Source: Lysobacterales bacterium
Lineage (GTDB): Bacteria; Pseudomonadota; Gammaproteobacteria; Xanthomonadales; Marinicellaceae
Assembly (NCBI GenBank): GCA_026988115.1
Contig: JALSLV010000094.1
Coordinates: 1-41,812, forward strand
DNA length: 41,812 bases
Direction: 5' to 3'
Under the pieces are notes generated by a model. That model saw only the letters and a program-made list of their open reading frames with translations. It made no database searches and was not told where the DNA came from. The position numbers and the translations under genes are program-made. Shown piece by piece: positions 1 through 7,135 of this stretch. How positions within the stretch are numbered: the stretch's first letter is position 1; every line of letters starts with the position of its first letter.

Positions 1-1157
1 TCCATATCAACTTGCGTGAAACGAATACCACTAGAGAGCTTAAGGTGACTAGTTAATTCGGATAATAATTCAGTAAAAAAGCTAGTTCGGTCTTTTTGTG
101 TATCAAAATTATCAATAGAGAACATAGCATTATCTGGACTGGTAATAGTGGCTTGATGACTGGTGACATCTCCCTCTAAACCAAAAGAAAGTTGACCCAG
201 TGAAGTTGTTGTATCCAAAACAAAGGCAAAAGAGTTGCTATTGACCTGCGTGAAAGAGTCCTTACGGCTGGTTGCGTTTCTAAAAAGATAATTACTCATC
301 ACGTGATCCGTGTTTTGATGAGAAAAGTCTGATGTCAACTTCCAATCATTTGAAAAACGATAGGAGTGCTCAATACTTGCAACCCCTCCTGTGGCATAAA
401 CAATATCCATAGGCAAGGATGGAGTGCCTGTTTCCCCAGTATCATTGGTGTTGTATTTGAGATCAAAAGTTTGTTTTTCCCCTGTGTAGTTATAACCCAA
501 GAGATAAAAGTCTCGATCATATTCTGTATTGAAGTTTGTGCCTTCTTTAAAGTCAAAACTGTCTCCAGTTTCAGTTTGAGCACCAAAGTAAAAATTGTGT
601 AGAGAAGACTGAGCAGAGAGTAGAATAGAGGCCTTTTTACCTGAGTTAACAGAAGTAAACCCAACCGAAGCTTCGCCGCCAAACTCAAGATTATCAGAGG
701 AGCCTTTAACGTTTTTTGGTATAACAAAAATACTGCCACCGATAGTTTCGATACCGGTACTAACAGGAGCAACACCACGATTTAAAATAACCGCATCAAC
801 CATGCTGGCAGGCACATGACTCATGGCAGCATCCATTGAGTTAGAACAAGATTCTTGCATGTTAGAGCCATCAACCTGTACATTAACACGGGCCCCTGAA
901 AGTCCGCGGTATTGAGCCAAACCTGTTAATGGTCCATTGCGGTTGACATTGGCTCCTGCCATTTTTTTTAAAACATCAGGCGTGTCAATAATGCTTTGTG
1001 CTTTTTCGGGGAGTAATTGCACTGACATTTCTCGATTTTGTTGTTGTTCAACAACTTCCACGTTATCGAGTTTTTCAACATCTCTATCATCAGCTAAAAC
1101 CGATTGATTAATTGTTAAAGCGGATAAGATGCATAAAGCGAGTTTGTTTTTATTCAT
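1..1157 (-). CDS. OprC/NosA-type TonB-dependent copper receptor, 3' part beyond the window
   Basis: Outer-membrane TonB-dependent receptor, probably importing copper. Only the first 385 or so residues are present and the reading frame is open at the window edge. A signal peptide ends near residue 22 (SVLA/DD), followed by a plug domain with QYRGLSGARVNVQVDG at about 82-97. Cys104 and Met108 form CSNSM, and His285-Val-Met287 follows in the barrel. These match the CxxxM and HxM ligands known from the copper receptor OprC, so copper is a better guess than siderophore. Context supports it: the nos genes nearby encode a copper enzyme, and NosA of pseudomonads is the same family. The start codon lies 10 bp from the end of a MITE, so the mobile element forms almost the whole leader. 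The only Shine-Dalgarno-like string (AAAGG) comes from the element's terminal repeat and is rather distant. The gene is divergent from regB. Confidence 0.85.
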   Translation of the reverse strand, partial: MNKNKLALCILSALTINQSVLADDRDVEKLDNVEVVEQQQNREMSVQLLPEKAQSIIDTPDVLKKMAGANVNRNGPLTGLAQYRGLSGARVNVQVDGSNMQESCSNSMDAAMSHVPASMVDAVILNRGVAPVSTGIETIGGSIFVIPKNVKGSSDNLEFGGEASVGFTSVNSGKKASILLSAQSSLHNFYFGAQTETGDSFDFKEGTNFNTEYDRDFYLLGYNYTGEKQTFDLKYNTNDTGETGTPSLPMDIVYATGGVASIEHSYRFSNDWKLTSDFSHQNTDHVMSNYLFRNATSRKDSFTQVNSNSFAFVLDTTTSLGQLSFGLEGDVTSHQATITSPDNAMFSIDNFDTQKDRTSFFTELLSELTSHLKLSSGIRFTQVDM

Positions 1158-1167
1158 TTTTATTGTT

Positions 1168-1325
1168 GAGACCTTTGCATAACTCGTGGCACGTGTTAAA
1201 AAGTTGCAAAAAACACCACTCTGCGTTAAAAAATTCGCAAATAGCGGGCTATTTGCGAATTTTTTGCCTTGATTGGAGCTTTTTTCATTCTTTTTTCCAT
1301 CATCCCAGAGTTATGCAAAGGTCTC
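1168..1325. mobile_element. MITE family A, copy 1
   Basis: A 158-bp noncoding element bounded by perfect 18-bp terminal inverted repeats GAGACCTTTGCATAACTC. It is flanked by the direct repeat TTGTT at 1163-1167 and 1326-1330, a 5-bp target duplication. A second, inverted copy with a different duplication lies at 15217-15375. Inside is a perfect 15-bp hairpin (AAATTCGCAAATAGC, 2-nt spacer, then its complement). There is no transposase in the element. The ends remind me of IS5-type elements, which is recollection, not a database result. It sits in the leader of the copper receptor gene. Confidence 0.92.
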
Positions 1326-1379
1326 TTGTTAAGTTATTAATTTGCGAACACTATAAAGTCTTAATAGAGTTAAGTAAAT

Positions 1380-1394
1380 GCGACAAATTGTCGC
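1380..1394. promoter_or_regulatory. Candidate RegA/PrrA binding site before regB
   Basis: GCGACAAATTGTCGC is a perfect palindrome and fits the consensus recalled for RegA/PrrA/ActR regulators, GCGNC-N5-GNCGC, including the spacing. It lies 52-66 bp upstream of the regB start codon, between regB and the copper receptor gene. This suggests autoregulation of regBA, possibly also control of the receptor. Binding is inferred, not shown. Confidence 0.6.
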
Positions 1395-1445
1395 AGTTAC
1401 CGCATCAGTTGTTACAAAAGTGAAAATGTGGTTTAAAATAGGCAA

Positions 1446-2678
1446 ATGGCAACAAACACACAACAAAACACCTTCTTCTGGCTGAGAAATTTTCTGATTC
1501 TTGGGCAGGTATTATTGTGGTTGATGGCAAGCACGCTTTGGAATATTGATTACCCATCCAAAGTCTTGGTATTAACTGGCTTTTATTTTGCCATGAATGT
1601 ATTTTCATGGGTGTTCCGGTCAGATTTTACCGACAGACAGATTTTTATTAATTTACTCATCGATGTGACTGAACTGTCTTTCTTTTTTTACTTAACAGGT
1701 GGTGCCAGCAACCCTTTTACGTGGTTTCTTATTGTACCCATAATATTCTCTGCCACGGTTATTGCGCAAAAATACACCTGGATAATTACGGGTTACTCCA
1801 TTCTCTGTTACACCTTATTGATTAAATTCTTTAAACCCGTAGCCATGTCGATGGGTGACATGCATGGTGTGAATCATATTATGGATCACTCCACAAGTTT
1901 CAGCCAACATCTGGTGGGTATGTGGCTTGGGTTTATCGTCTTATCAGTTTTAATTTCTTGGGTTATTAGTGGTTTGATGAAGAATATCCGTCGTAAAGAA
2001 AAGTTGTTGTTAGAGGCAAATACTAAACAAGCTGAAAATGAAAAGATTTTAGCGTTGGCAACTCTGGCAACAGGTTCTGCCCATGAGTTGGGTACGCCAC
2101 TTGCCACCATTAACATCATCATCAAGGAGCTGTTAAGGGATGAGTCCATACAAAAGCACCATAAAATGTTGAACATCATGGAATCACAAGTTTACAGGTG
2201 TAAAGAATCTCTGACACAAATTACGGCATCAACGGGTACAACCCAAGCCATTAGTGGTTTAGTGGTAACGGTTAATGAGTTTTTAGGTAAAGTACAAACC
2301 CGAATAATTGACCCAGACTCACAAAAATTACAACTTAATACCAACCACAAAAATAGTGACAAGCTCCATATTGACAAAACTTTAGTACAAGCTTTAGTCA
2401 ATATCATCAACAATGCACTGGAGTCGAGCGCCACAAAAGTGTTTATTAATTCTCAGAGCAAAGAAAAAATATTAACGCTAATAATTAGCGACAATGGCGA
2501 AGGGTTAAATGCAGACTTTGGTGCAAAAGACCGCTCAGAAAAAGAGTTTGGAATGGGTTTGGGCTTGTTTTTAGCGAAAACGACAATTGAGCGTTTTTCT
2601 GGAACAATATCCGTTATAAAAAGTAACCAAAAAGGCACAGAATTACAGATTGAACTACCGTTGATAGCACATGAATAA
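1446..2678 (+). CDS. regB: Redox-sensing histidine kinase RegB/PrrB
   Basis: Membrane sensor kinase of the RegB/PrrB/ActS family, which senses redox state through ubiquinone and a cysteine and phosphorylates RegA. The first 180 residues hold about six hydrophobic segments. GGASNPF at 85-91 matches the GGxxNPF quinone-binding heptad of the family. The phospho-acceptor is His213 in AHELGTPLA, the family's H-box. Cys252 in YRCKESL sits 39 residues after the histidine, equivalent to the redox-active cysteine of Rhodobacter RegB. The ATP-binding domain has the N box (NIINNALES), DNGEGL and GMGLGLFLAK. The 410-residue length is slightly short of alphaproteobacterial homologues. The stop overlaps regA by 8 bp. 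No senC/prrC gene accompanies the pair. Confidence 0.93.
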   Translation: MATNTQQNTFFWLRNFLILGQVLLWLMASTLWNIDYPSKVLVLTGFYFAMNVFSWVFRSDFTDRQIFINLLIDVTELSFFFYLTGGASNPFTWFLIVPIIFSATVIAQKYTWIITGYSILCYTLLIKFFKPVAMSMGDMHGVNHIMDHSTSFSQHLVGMWLGFIVLSVLISWVISGLMKNIRRKEKLLLEANTKQAENEKILALATLATGSAHELGTPLATINIIIKELLRDESIQKHHKMLNIMESQVYRCKESLTQITASTGTTQAISGLVVTVNEFLGKVQTRIIDPDSQKLQLNTNHKNSDKLHIDKTLVQALVNIINNALESSATKVFINSQSKEKILTLIISDNGEGLNADFGAKDRSEKEFGMGLGLFLAKTTIERFSGTISVIKSNQKGTELQIELPLIAHE

Positions 2679-3210
2679 AAGCCTATTAATAATCGATGAT
2701 GATGAAACGTTTTGTGCTGTATTGGCATCGGCATTAGAAAACCGAGGCTTCAAAACCAAACAAGCCCATGACTTTAAACAAAGCCAAAATATTATCCAGC
2801 AATGGCAAGCCAAATATGCCGTGGTGGATTTACGTATTGGCAAGGATTCAGGCTTAAAAGTGTGTCAAATGTTGCTGGAAAAACAACCCTACATTCACAT
2901 CGTCATCTTAACGGGATTTGCCAGCATTGCCACAGCGGTGGAGGCGATAAAACTGGGCGTGGTGCAATACCTGACAAAACCCACTGATGTTGATACCATT
3001 TTAAAGGCTTTGGGACAAAAAAAAGCCGATACAGAGATTAAAATTCCAAGTAAACCCTTGCCAGTTAAACGCTTAGAATGGGAACACTTACAAAAAGTCT
3101 TAGCCGAAAACAATGGCAATATCACAAAAGCTGCCGAACAACTCGGTATGCACCGCCGAACACTGCAACGCAAACTACAAAAAAAACCCGTGCGAGAAAA
3201 TGATGTTTAA
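2671..3210 (+). CDS. regA: Response regulator RegA/PrrA/ActR
   Basis: DNA-binding partner of RegB. The receiver domain covers about residues 1-120 with acidic residues DDD at 9-11, phospho-acceptor Asp53 in VVDLRIGKDSGL, Thr in LTGFAS and Lys in LTKP. The last 35 residues form a Fis-like helix-turn-helix, GNITKAAEQLGMHRRTLQRK, nearly identical in pattern to the unusually conserved RegA effector domain. Length 179 is typical. The start overlaps the end of regB, and apbE starts inside its 3' end, so the three genes are probably co-translated. Likely targets inside the window are its own promoter (dyad at 1380-1394) and possibly the nos genes; the latter is inference. Confidence 0.93.
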   Translation: MNKSLLIIDDDETFCAVLASALENRGFKTKQAHDFKQSQNIIQQWQAKYAVVDLRIGKDSGLKVCQMLLEKQPYIHIVILTGFASIATAVEAIKLGVVQYLTKPTDVDTILKALGQKKADTEIKIPSKPLPVKRLEWEHLQKVLAENNGNITKAAEQLGMHRRTLQRKLQKKPVRENDV

Positions 3211-4231
3211 ATTATTTATCCCTTTATTTGTTTTATCACTATGGGCTTGTCAACAAGAAAAGGTTGAAGATAAGCTGATTCAAAAACAATACTTTATTTT
3301 TGGCACAATCATCGAAGTTCTTGTCTGGCACCACGATGAAGCATTGGTCAATCAAGCTTTTAATGATGTAGAAAAAACCCTCAACGGCATGCACAGCCAA
3401 TGGCATGCATGGAAATCTGGACGACTCAACGAAATAAATAAAGCCATGCGTAAAAGCGAATCATTTGCTATTACCGATGAAGAAGCACAATTTATAAAAC
3501 AAACAAAACAATTATCCCTGCAATCACAGGGAAACTTCAATCCAGCTATAGGTGAACTTATTCACCTTTGGGGCTTTCACACCGATAACTACCCCATAAC
3601 AACACCGCCACCCAGTGATGCAGAAATCAAGGACTTTTTAGCGCACATGCCAAGTATGCAAGACATCAGTATTTCGAACAATCAAATTAGCTCAAGTAAC
3701 CCTCGCATCTGGTTAGATTATGGCGGTGTGGCAAAAGGCTACGCCATCGACAAAGCCATTAACATCCTCAAAAAACACGGCATAGAAAATGCCATCGTCA
3801 ATGCCGGTGGAGACCTGCGAAGCATCGGCAGCAAAGGCGATAAAAACTGGCGTGTCGCCATTCGAAAACCTAATTCTGAAGACATACTCGCGGTTATTAC
3901 CGTGCAAGGCGATGAATCAGTTTTCACTTCAGGCAATTACGAACGTTACAAAGAATTTAATGGTAAGCGTTACGCCCATATCATCGACCCAAAAACAGGC
4001 AAAGGCGTTAATCAAATCGTCTCGGCAACCATCATAGCCGAAAACGGCACAAAAGCCGATGCCGCCGCCACCGCCATGATCGTGGCAGGCAAAGCCAACT
4101 GGCACAAAATAGCCAAAACCATGCAGCTCGACCAAGTATTATTGGTAGATGCTGAAGGCAACTGCTTCGCCAGTGAAAAAATTATGCCGAGATTAGAGAA
4201 AATTGAAACTATTTGTGAGGTTTTGGAGTGA
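3200..4231 (+). CDS. apbE: FAD:protein FMN transferase (ApbE/NosX-like lipoprotein)
   Basis: Attaches FMN covalently to a threonine of periplasmic target proteins, using FAD and magnesium. The N terminus MMFKLFIPLFVLSLWACQQ is a lipoprotein signal with Cys after LWA. Family motifs are WLDYGGVAKGYAID, NAGGDLRSIGS and YAHIIDPKTG. Two adjacent ATGs (3200 and 3203) are possible starts; a frame extension to 3113 runs inside regA and precedes the signal peptide, so it is not used. The mature protein is about 325 residues, normal for the family. The obvious local substrate is NosR, which carries an SGAT flavinylation motif. In many nos clusters this family is named NosX. Co-expression with the redox regulator would be unusual but sensible. 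Confidence 0.93.
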   Translation: MMFKLFIPLFVLSLWACQQEKVEDKLIQKQYFIFGTIIEVLVWHHDEALVNQAFNDVEKTLNGMHSQWHAWKSGRLNEINKAMRKSESFAITDEEAQFIKQTKQLSLQSQGNFNPAIGELIHLWGFHTDNYPITTPPPSDAEIKDFLAHMPSMQDISISNNQISSSNPRIWLDYGGVAKGYAIDKAINILKKHGIENAIVNAGGDLRSIGSKGDKNWRVAIRKPNSEDILAVITVQGDESVFTSGNYERYKEFNGKRYAHIIDPKTGKGVNQIVSATIIAENGTKADAAATAMIVAGKANWHKIAKTMQLDQVLLVDAEGNCFASEKIMPRLEKIETICEVLE

Positions 4232-4539
4232 AATTTTCATTTTGGTTTTAAAAGAAGTCTTTTATTGAAACAGTGCTGGCTTTAGGAGATTGCCGCGTCG
4301 CTTCGGCTCCTCGCAATGACGGTGTATTATTTGGGGTTTAGTGCAACCTCGAAAAAGAAAATGTCATTGCGAGGAGGAACGACGCGGCAATCTTATGGCG
4401 AGTCATATTTTCATTTAAAGCGCTATTTGTAGGTTGTGGCCTCGCCCACCAGGCTGTTTTTGGGTTTTTCGATAGTCGTCAAGATTTGAAAATTTTATCC
4501 TCGCTCTTCTCGCAGGTAATGTGAGGCAATTGTAATTTA
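4232..4539. other. Intergenic repeat-bearing segment between apbE and a membrane-protein gene
   Basis: No gene is visible here. The segment contains the inverted REP-like pair listed separately and, after it, low-information sequence up to the stop of the next gene. No clear terminator for apbE was found. Confidence 0.6.
4285..4394. repeat. Inverted pair of REP-like repeats (BIME-like)
   Basis: Left arm GATTGCCGCGTCGCTTCGGC followed by TCCTCGCAATGAC, right arm TGTCATTGCGAGGAGGAAC followed by GACGCGGCAATC. The arms are inverted and separated by about 40 bp. A further copy of the left arm lies at 31029-31066 and a decayed one near 5620-5652. This type of repeat is common between genes in many bacteria and can form a stable hairpin. 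Confidence 0.8.
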
Positions 4540-4968
4540 CTAATTAGTCTGGCTATTGTGTTTTATTCTTCCAAGTTCTGCCATATCAAGGGCGACATTT
4601 TCTATACGAGTTAATTTGATTTTTGAAACAATAAATGCAATTCCTGCTGCTATTGGTGCAAACAAATAAAATAAAGGAAAAAGTTGTAAGTAATAACAAC
4701 CAAAAATATGCAGAATGAATGCTAAAACAGCAACAACAATCCGAGGTTTTACTTCATAGGGTTGACCAAACAATTTTGCAAAAAAACCAATAAGCACAGG
4801 AGGAATCGCCAAAAATATTACTAAAAGACCTTGCATTTGAGCAAAGAAAAAAAACACACCACAAGCAAAAACAGTACCAATCAGCGCACCTATAACTGTT
4901 TTTGTAAAGCTTTGTATTTTGACCAGTTCATCATAAGCTTGTTGTAATTCTAGGTTAGTATATTTCAT
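4540..4968 (-). CDS. Small membrane protein of unknown function
   Basis: Not recognised. The 142-residue protein starts MKYTNLELQQAYDELVKIQS, a short amphipathic stretch, and has about four hydrophobic segments (TVIGALIGTVFACGVFFFF, GLLVIFLAIPPVLIGFF, IVVAVLAFILHIFG, LFYLFAPIAAGIAFIV) with a charged C-terminal tail. An in-frame upstream extension would overlap the toxin gene and is hydrophilic, so the ATG at 4968 is preferred. It begins 16 bp after the toxin stop codon on the same strand and may be transcribed with the toxin-antitoxin pair as cargo. No functional claim is made. Confidence 0.6.
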   Translation of the reverse strand: MKYTNLELQQAYDELVKIQSFTKTVIGALIGTVFACGVFFFFAQMQGLLVIFLAIPPVLIGFFAKLFGQPYEVKPRIVVAVLAFILHIFGCYYLQLFPLFYLFAPIAAGIAFIVSKIKLTRIENVALDMAELGRIKHNSQTN

Positions 4969-4984
4969 TTTTTTAATGTGTTTT

Positions 4985-5275
4985 TCATGCAAGGTCTTTA
5001 GTTGTTTGGTTTGGGTCTTGGCGACAATCCAGTATTCTCCAGATGGTAATCGTAGTTTTATTGATTTTATAGTAAATTGCAAATGGAAAAGTTTTTGATA
5101 GTTTGCGGTAGTAGCCAAACACATTTTGGTGGACACCAGCATAAAGGATAAGAGAGTCTATATCGGCAAATAAGCTATCAAAAAAATAGTCTCCAAGGCT
5201 TGATGATTGTTTTTCATAAAAATTACGCCCTTTTTGTAAATCTTTATAAGCGGATGATAGAACTTCTATTTTCAT
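4985..5275 (-). CDS. ParE/RelE-family toxin
   Basis: Toxin half of a type II toxin-antitoxin module. The 96-residue protein starts MKIEVLSSAYKDLQKGRNFYE, has the RelE/ParE superfamily layout (helical hairpin, then FPFAIYYKI and TITIWRILDCRQDP strands), and usual size. RelE-like members cut mRNA on ribosomes and ParE-like members poison gyrase; the sequence does not decide which. The gene overlaps the antitoxin stop by 4 bp (ATGA), the usual order antitoxin then toxin. Confidence 0.85.
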   Translation of the reverse strand: MKIEVLSSAYKDLQKGRNFYEKQSSSLGDYFFDSLFADIDSLILYAGVHQNVFGYYRKLSKTFPFAIYYKINKTTITIWRILDCRQDPNQTTKDLA

Positions 5276-5481
5276 TCAAACTCTTGTCTCAACATTTTTT
5301 TTGCATCTTTCCAGTCAATGGTTTTTTCTTCACCCAAAGCCATGCGAATTTCGGTTTCTTTTAATGCCGTTTCGTGCCATGTTGGTGAGTCATAATCTGA
5401 TTTTAAATCATTCCATAAAAACTCCATGACCTTAATTTTTTCTGTTTTTGGTAGCTCTTGTAAGCTTTGTAATAAATTCAT
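5272..5481 (-). CDS. Antitoxin, addiction-module component family
   Basis: A 69-residue protein, MNLLQSLQELPKTEKIKVMEFLWNDL, of the small helical antitoxin family often annotated as putative addiction module component. It carries the typical SPTWHETALKETE and GEEKTIDWKDAKK segments. It would bind and neutralise the toxin encoded directly downstream, and in such families usually represses its own promoter. The ATG at 5481 has only a weak ribosome-binding site. The module sits between apbE and nosL and may stabilise this chromosomal stretch. Confidence 0.85.
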   Translation of the reverse strand: MNLLQSLQELPKTEKIKVMEFLWNDLKSDYDSPTWHETALKETEIRMALGEEKTIDWKDAKKMLRQEFE

Positions 5482-5669
5482 ATGCAGATTTTTGGTTAAA
5501 ACTACTGTTCATTGTAAAACATATTTAGGTAATTCGCCATAACTATCGACCAAACTAAAACCCTGCTCGGTGGTTGTGGTCACACTCTATGGATTGAGTT
5601 ATAAAGAGAGCTACGGTTCTTTATGAGATTGCCACACCGCTCCTTCTCGTAATAACCAAATGTTTTTTT

Positions 5670-5716
5670 ACCTCTGCGAACTTTGCACTTCCATTGCGCT
5701 CTTTGCGTTACTTAAA
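5670..5716. repeat. Dispersed CGCAGAG-type repeat, copy 1
   Basis: Decayed repeat with periodic CTCTGCG/CTTTGCG words ending in GCGTTACTTAA. Related copies lie at 25094-25141 (other strand orientation) and 31080-31125. A degenerate REP-like sequence (GAGATTGCCACACCGCTCC) precedes it at about 5620. Together they fill the gene-free stretch between the antitoxin and nosL. Confidence 0.65.
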
Positions 5717-5756
5717 ACAGCGATGCAGTGTGGCATTAGTAAACCTTAGCAAAGCA

Positions 5757-6317
5757 TTATTTTTTACTTCCACACTTCATTGAGCCTCCGCATTTCATGC
5801 GTTCATTGGGATTCATTTCGGACATGTCTCCCAGTGAATGGAGGTAATCATCGCTGATTTCTGCAACAGAGTTTACCAACTCGCCACCGTTGGCTTTAAT
5901 AAAATCTTGGGCGATTTTTTTATCAGAAAAAGGGATGGTTTCTGGCATACCCATGCCGCCTTTTTTACGGGATTTGATGACGAATACAGCTTTGTCGAGT
6001 TCGACCCATATGTCTTTGACGTTGCGGTAATCTGGATTTTTTGCCATATCATGGGCATAGATAACGGCTATGTTGTCGGCTTCTTCAGGTGTGCGAGTAA
6101 AAGTTATGGCATCACGCACATCGACAAACCAGATGGGCTTGCTTTTATCGTCTAACCACAATTGGGCTTTGGGCCCTGCGTGATCGGCAACTATCATTTG
6201 CATATAATAACCAACATCATCTGGTGTTAGTGCGATTGGTTTTGGCTTTTCTTTGGGTGTGTCATCGCCACAAGATGCCAATAAAACAAGGGATAATAAT
6301 AGGAATAGTTTTTTCAT
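5757..6317 (-). CDS. nosL: NosL, copper-chaperone lipoprotein for nitrous oxide reductase
   Basis: Outer-facing lipoprotein that delivers Cu(I) for assembly of the CuZ centre of NosZ. The signal peptide ends in the lipobox LLASC (Cys16). The NosL pattern YYMQMIVADHAGPKAQ gives the Met and His ligands expected for the family, followed by PIWFVDVRDAITF and a C-terminal KGGMGMPETIPF segment. The last 13 residues are MKCGGSMKCGSKK, an extra Met/Cys-rich tail that may add a metal site. Length 186 is normal. The start overlaps nosY by 4 bp, so it is the last gene of the nosRZDFYL operon. Confidence 0.95.
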   Translation of the reverse strand: MKKLFLLLSLVLLASCGDDTPKEKPKPIALTPDDVGYYMQMIVADHAGPKAQLWLDDKSKPIWFVDVRDAITFTRTPEEADNIAVIYAHDMAKNPDYRNVKDIWVELDKAVFVIKSRKKGGMGMPETIPFSDKKIAQDFIKANGGELVNSVAEISDDYLHSLGDMSEMNPNERMKCGGSMKCGSKK

Positions 6318-7135
6318 AATTTAACTCTTTTGAATAAATATAAGGCTAAAAACAAAGGAACAATCAGCCACGCTAACATGGATAAACTCAACAACCCAAA
6401 GGATAAGGTGTTGACCTCGCCAATGGCTTGCATGGCGGAGAATTGATTGACTTGCTCGGTGGATAAACTCATCAGTCTAAAAATATCCACAGGGTTTGCC
6501 ATCAATAAACCATTAACTTGCGAAGCGTTGAGGCCTTTGCCAGTGTCGCTAACCAATAAACCAAGCAAAGCTAAATCAAACAACATCACGAATACCAACC
6601 ATAAACCAATAGCAATGCCTGCAGCACTGCTGCGTTGTTTGACCAAGACACTGACAATATAGCCAATGCCGATAAAGACTCCTCCTAGCAGGATGGAACT
6701 GTAAATCAGCCTCGCAAAAGAAAGTATACTGTCTTTTGAGAGTTCGGATGAGACAAGTATCGGTATCACGGCAATGATATAACCGATAAAGATAGCAATG
6801 ATAACAGCAATCCAATGCCCTAAAAATTTACCCATTAGCCATTCAAAGCGGGTGATAGGGAAAGATAGTTCTAACATTAAACGTCCTTGCTCTTTTTCAC
6901 CAACCACCGAATCGTAGCTAATAAACAAGGCAATAAGGGGCACTAAAAAAATGGATAAACTGGATAAACTAGCAACCTGAACGGTGAGTCTATCAACTTT
7001 TACTGCCCCTGTTGTGCTGCTGCCAATACTGACCAAGGTTAAACCCAATGCTGCCAAAATAATTATCATGGCAATTAAATAACGATTACTTAAGGAGTTT
7101 CGGAGTTCGCGAGAGAGAATAGTGAAGACATTCAT
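6314..7135 (-). CDS. nosY: NosY, ABC transporter permease
   Basis: Membrane subunit of the NosDFY complex, needed for copper-centre maturation of NosZ. The 273-residue protein has six hydrophobic segments, a motif ISYDSVVGEKEQGRLMLELSFPITR in the cytoplasmic loop typical of ABC-2 permeases of this type, and ends in LFKRVKL. It overlaps both nosF and nosL by 4 bp (ATGA), which points to translational coupling and equal dosage with the ATPase. Confidence 0.95.
   Translation of the reverse strand: MNVFTILSRELRNSLSNRYLIAMIIILAALGLTLVSIGSSTTGAVKVDRLTVQVASLSSLSIFLVPLIALFISYDSVVGEKEQGRLMLELSFPITRFEWLMGKFLGHWIAVIIAIFIGYIIAVIPILVSSELSKDSILSFARLIYSSILLGGVFIGIGYIVSVLVKQRSSAAGIAIGLWLVFVMLFDLALLGLLVSDTGKGLNASQVNGLLMANPVDIFRLMSLSTEQVNQFSAMQAIGEVNTLSFGLLSLSMLAWLIVPLFLALYLFKRVKL

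Noticed and set aside
1112-1423. 103-residue frame across the copper receptor leader
   Set aside because: Lies antisense to the receptor start and through the MITE and regB promoter; no protein features.
4969-5142. 58-residue upstream extension of the small membrane protein
   Set aside because: It would overlap the toxin gene almost completely and lacks the character of the rest of the protein.
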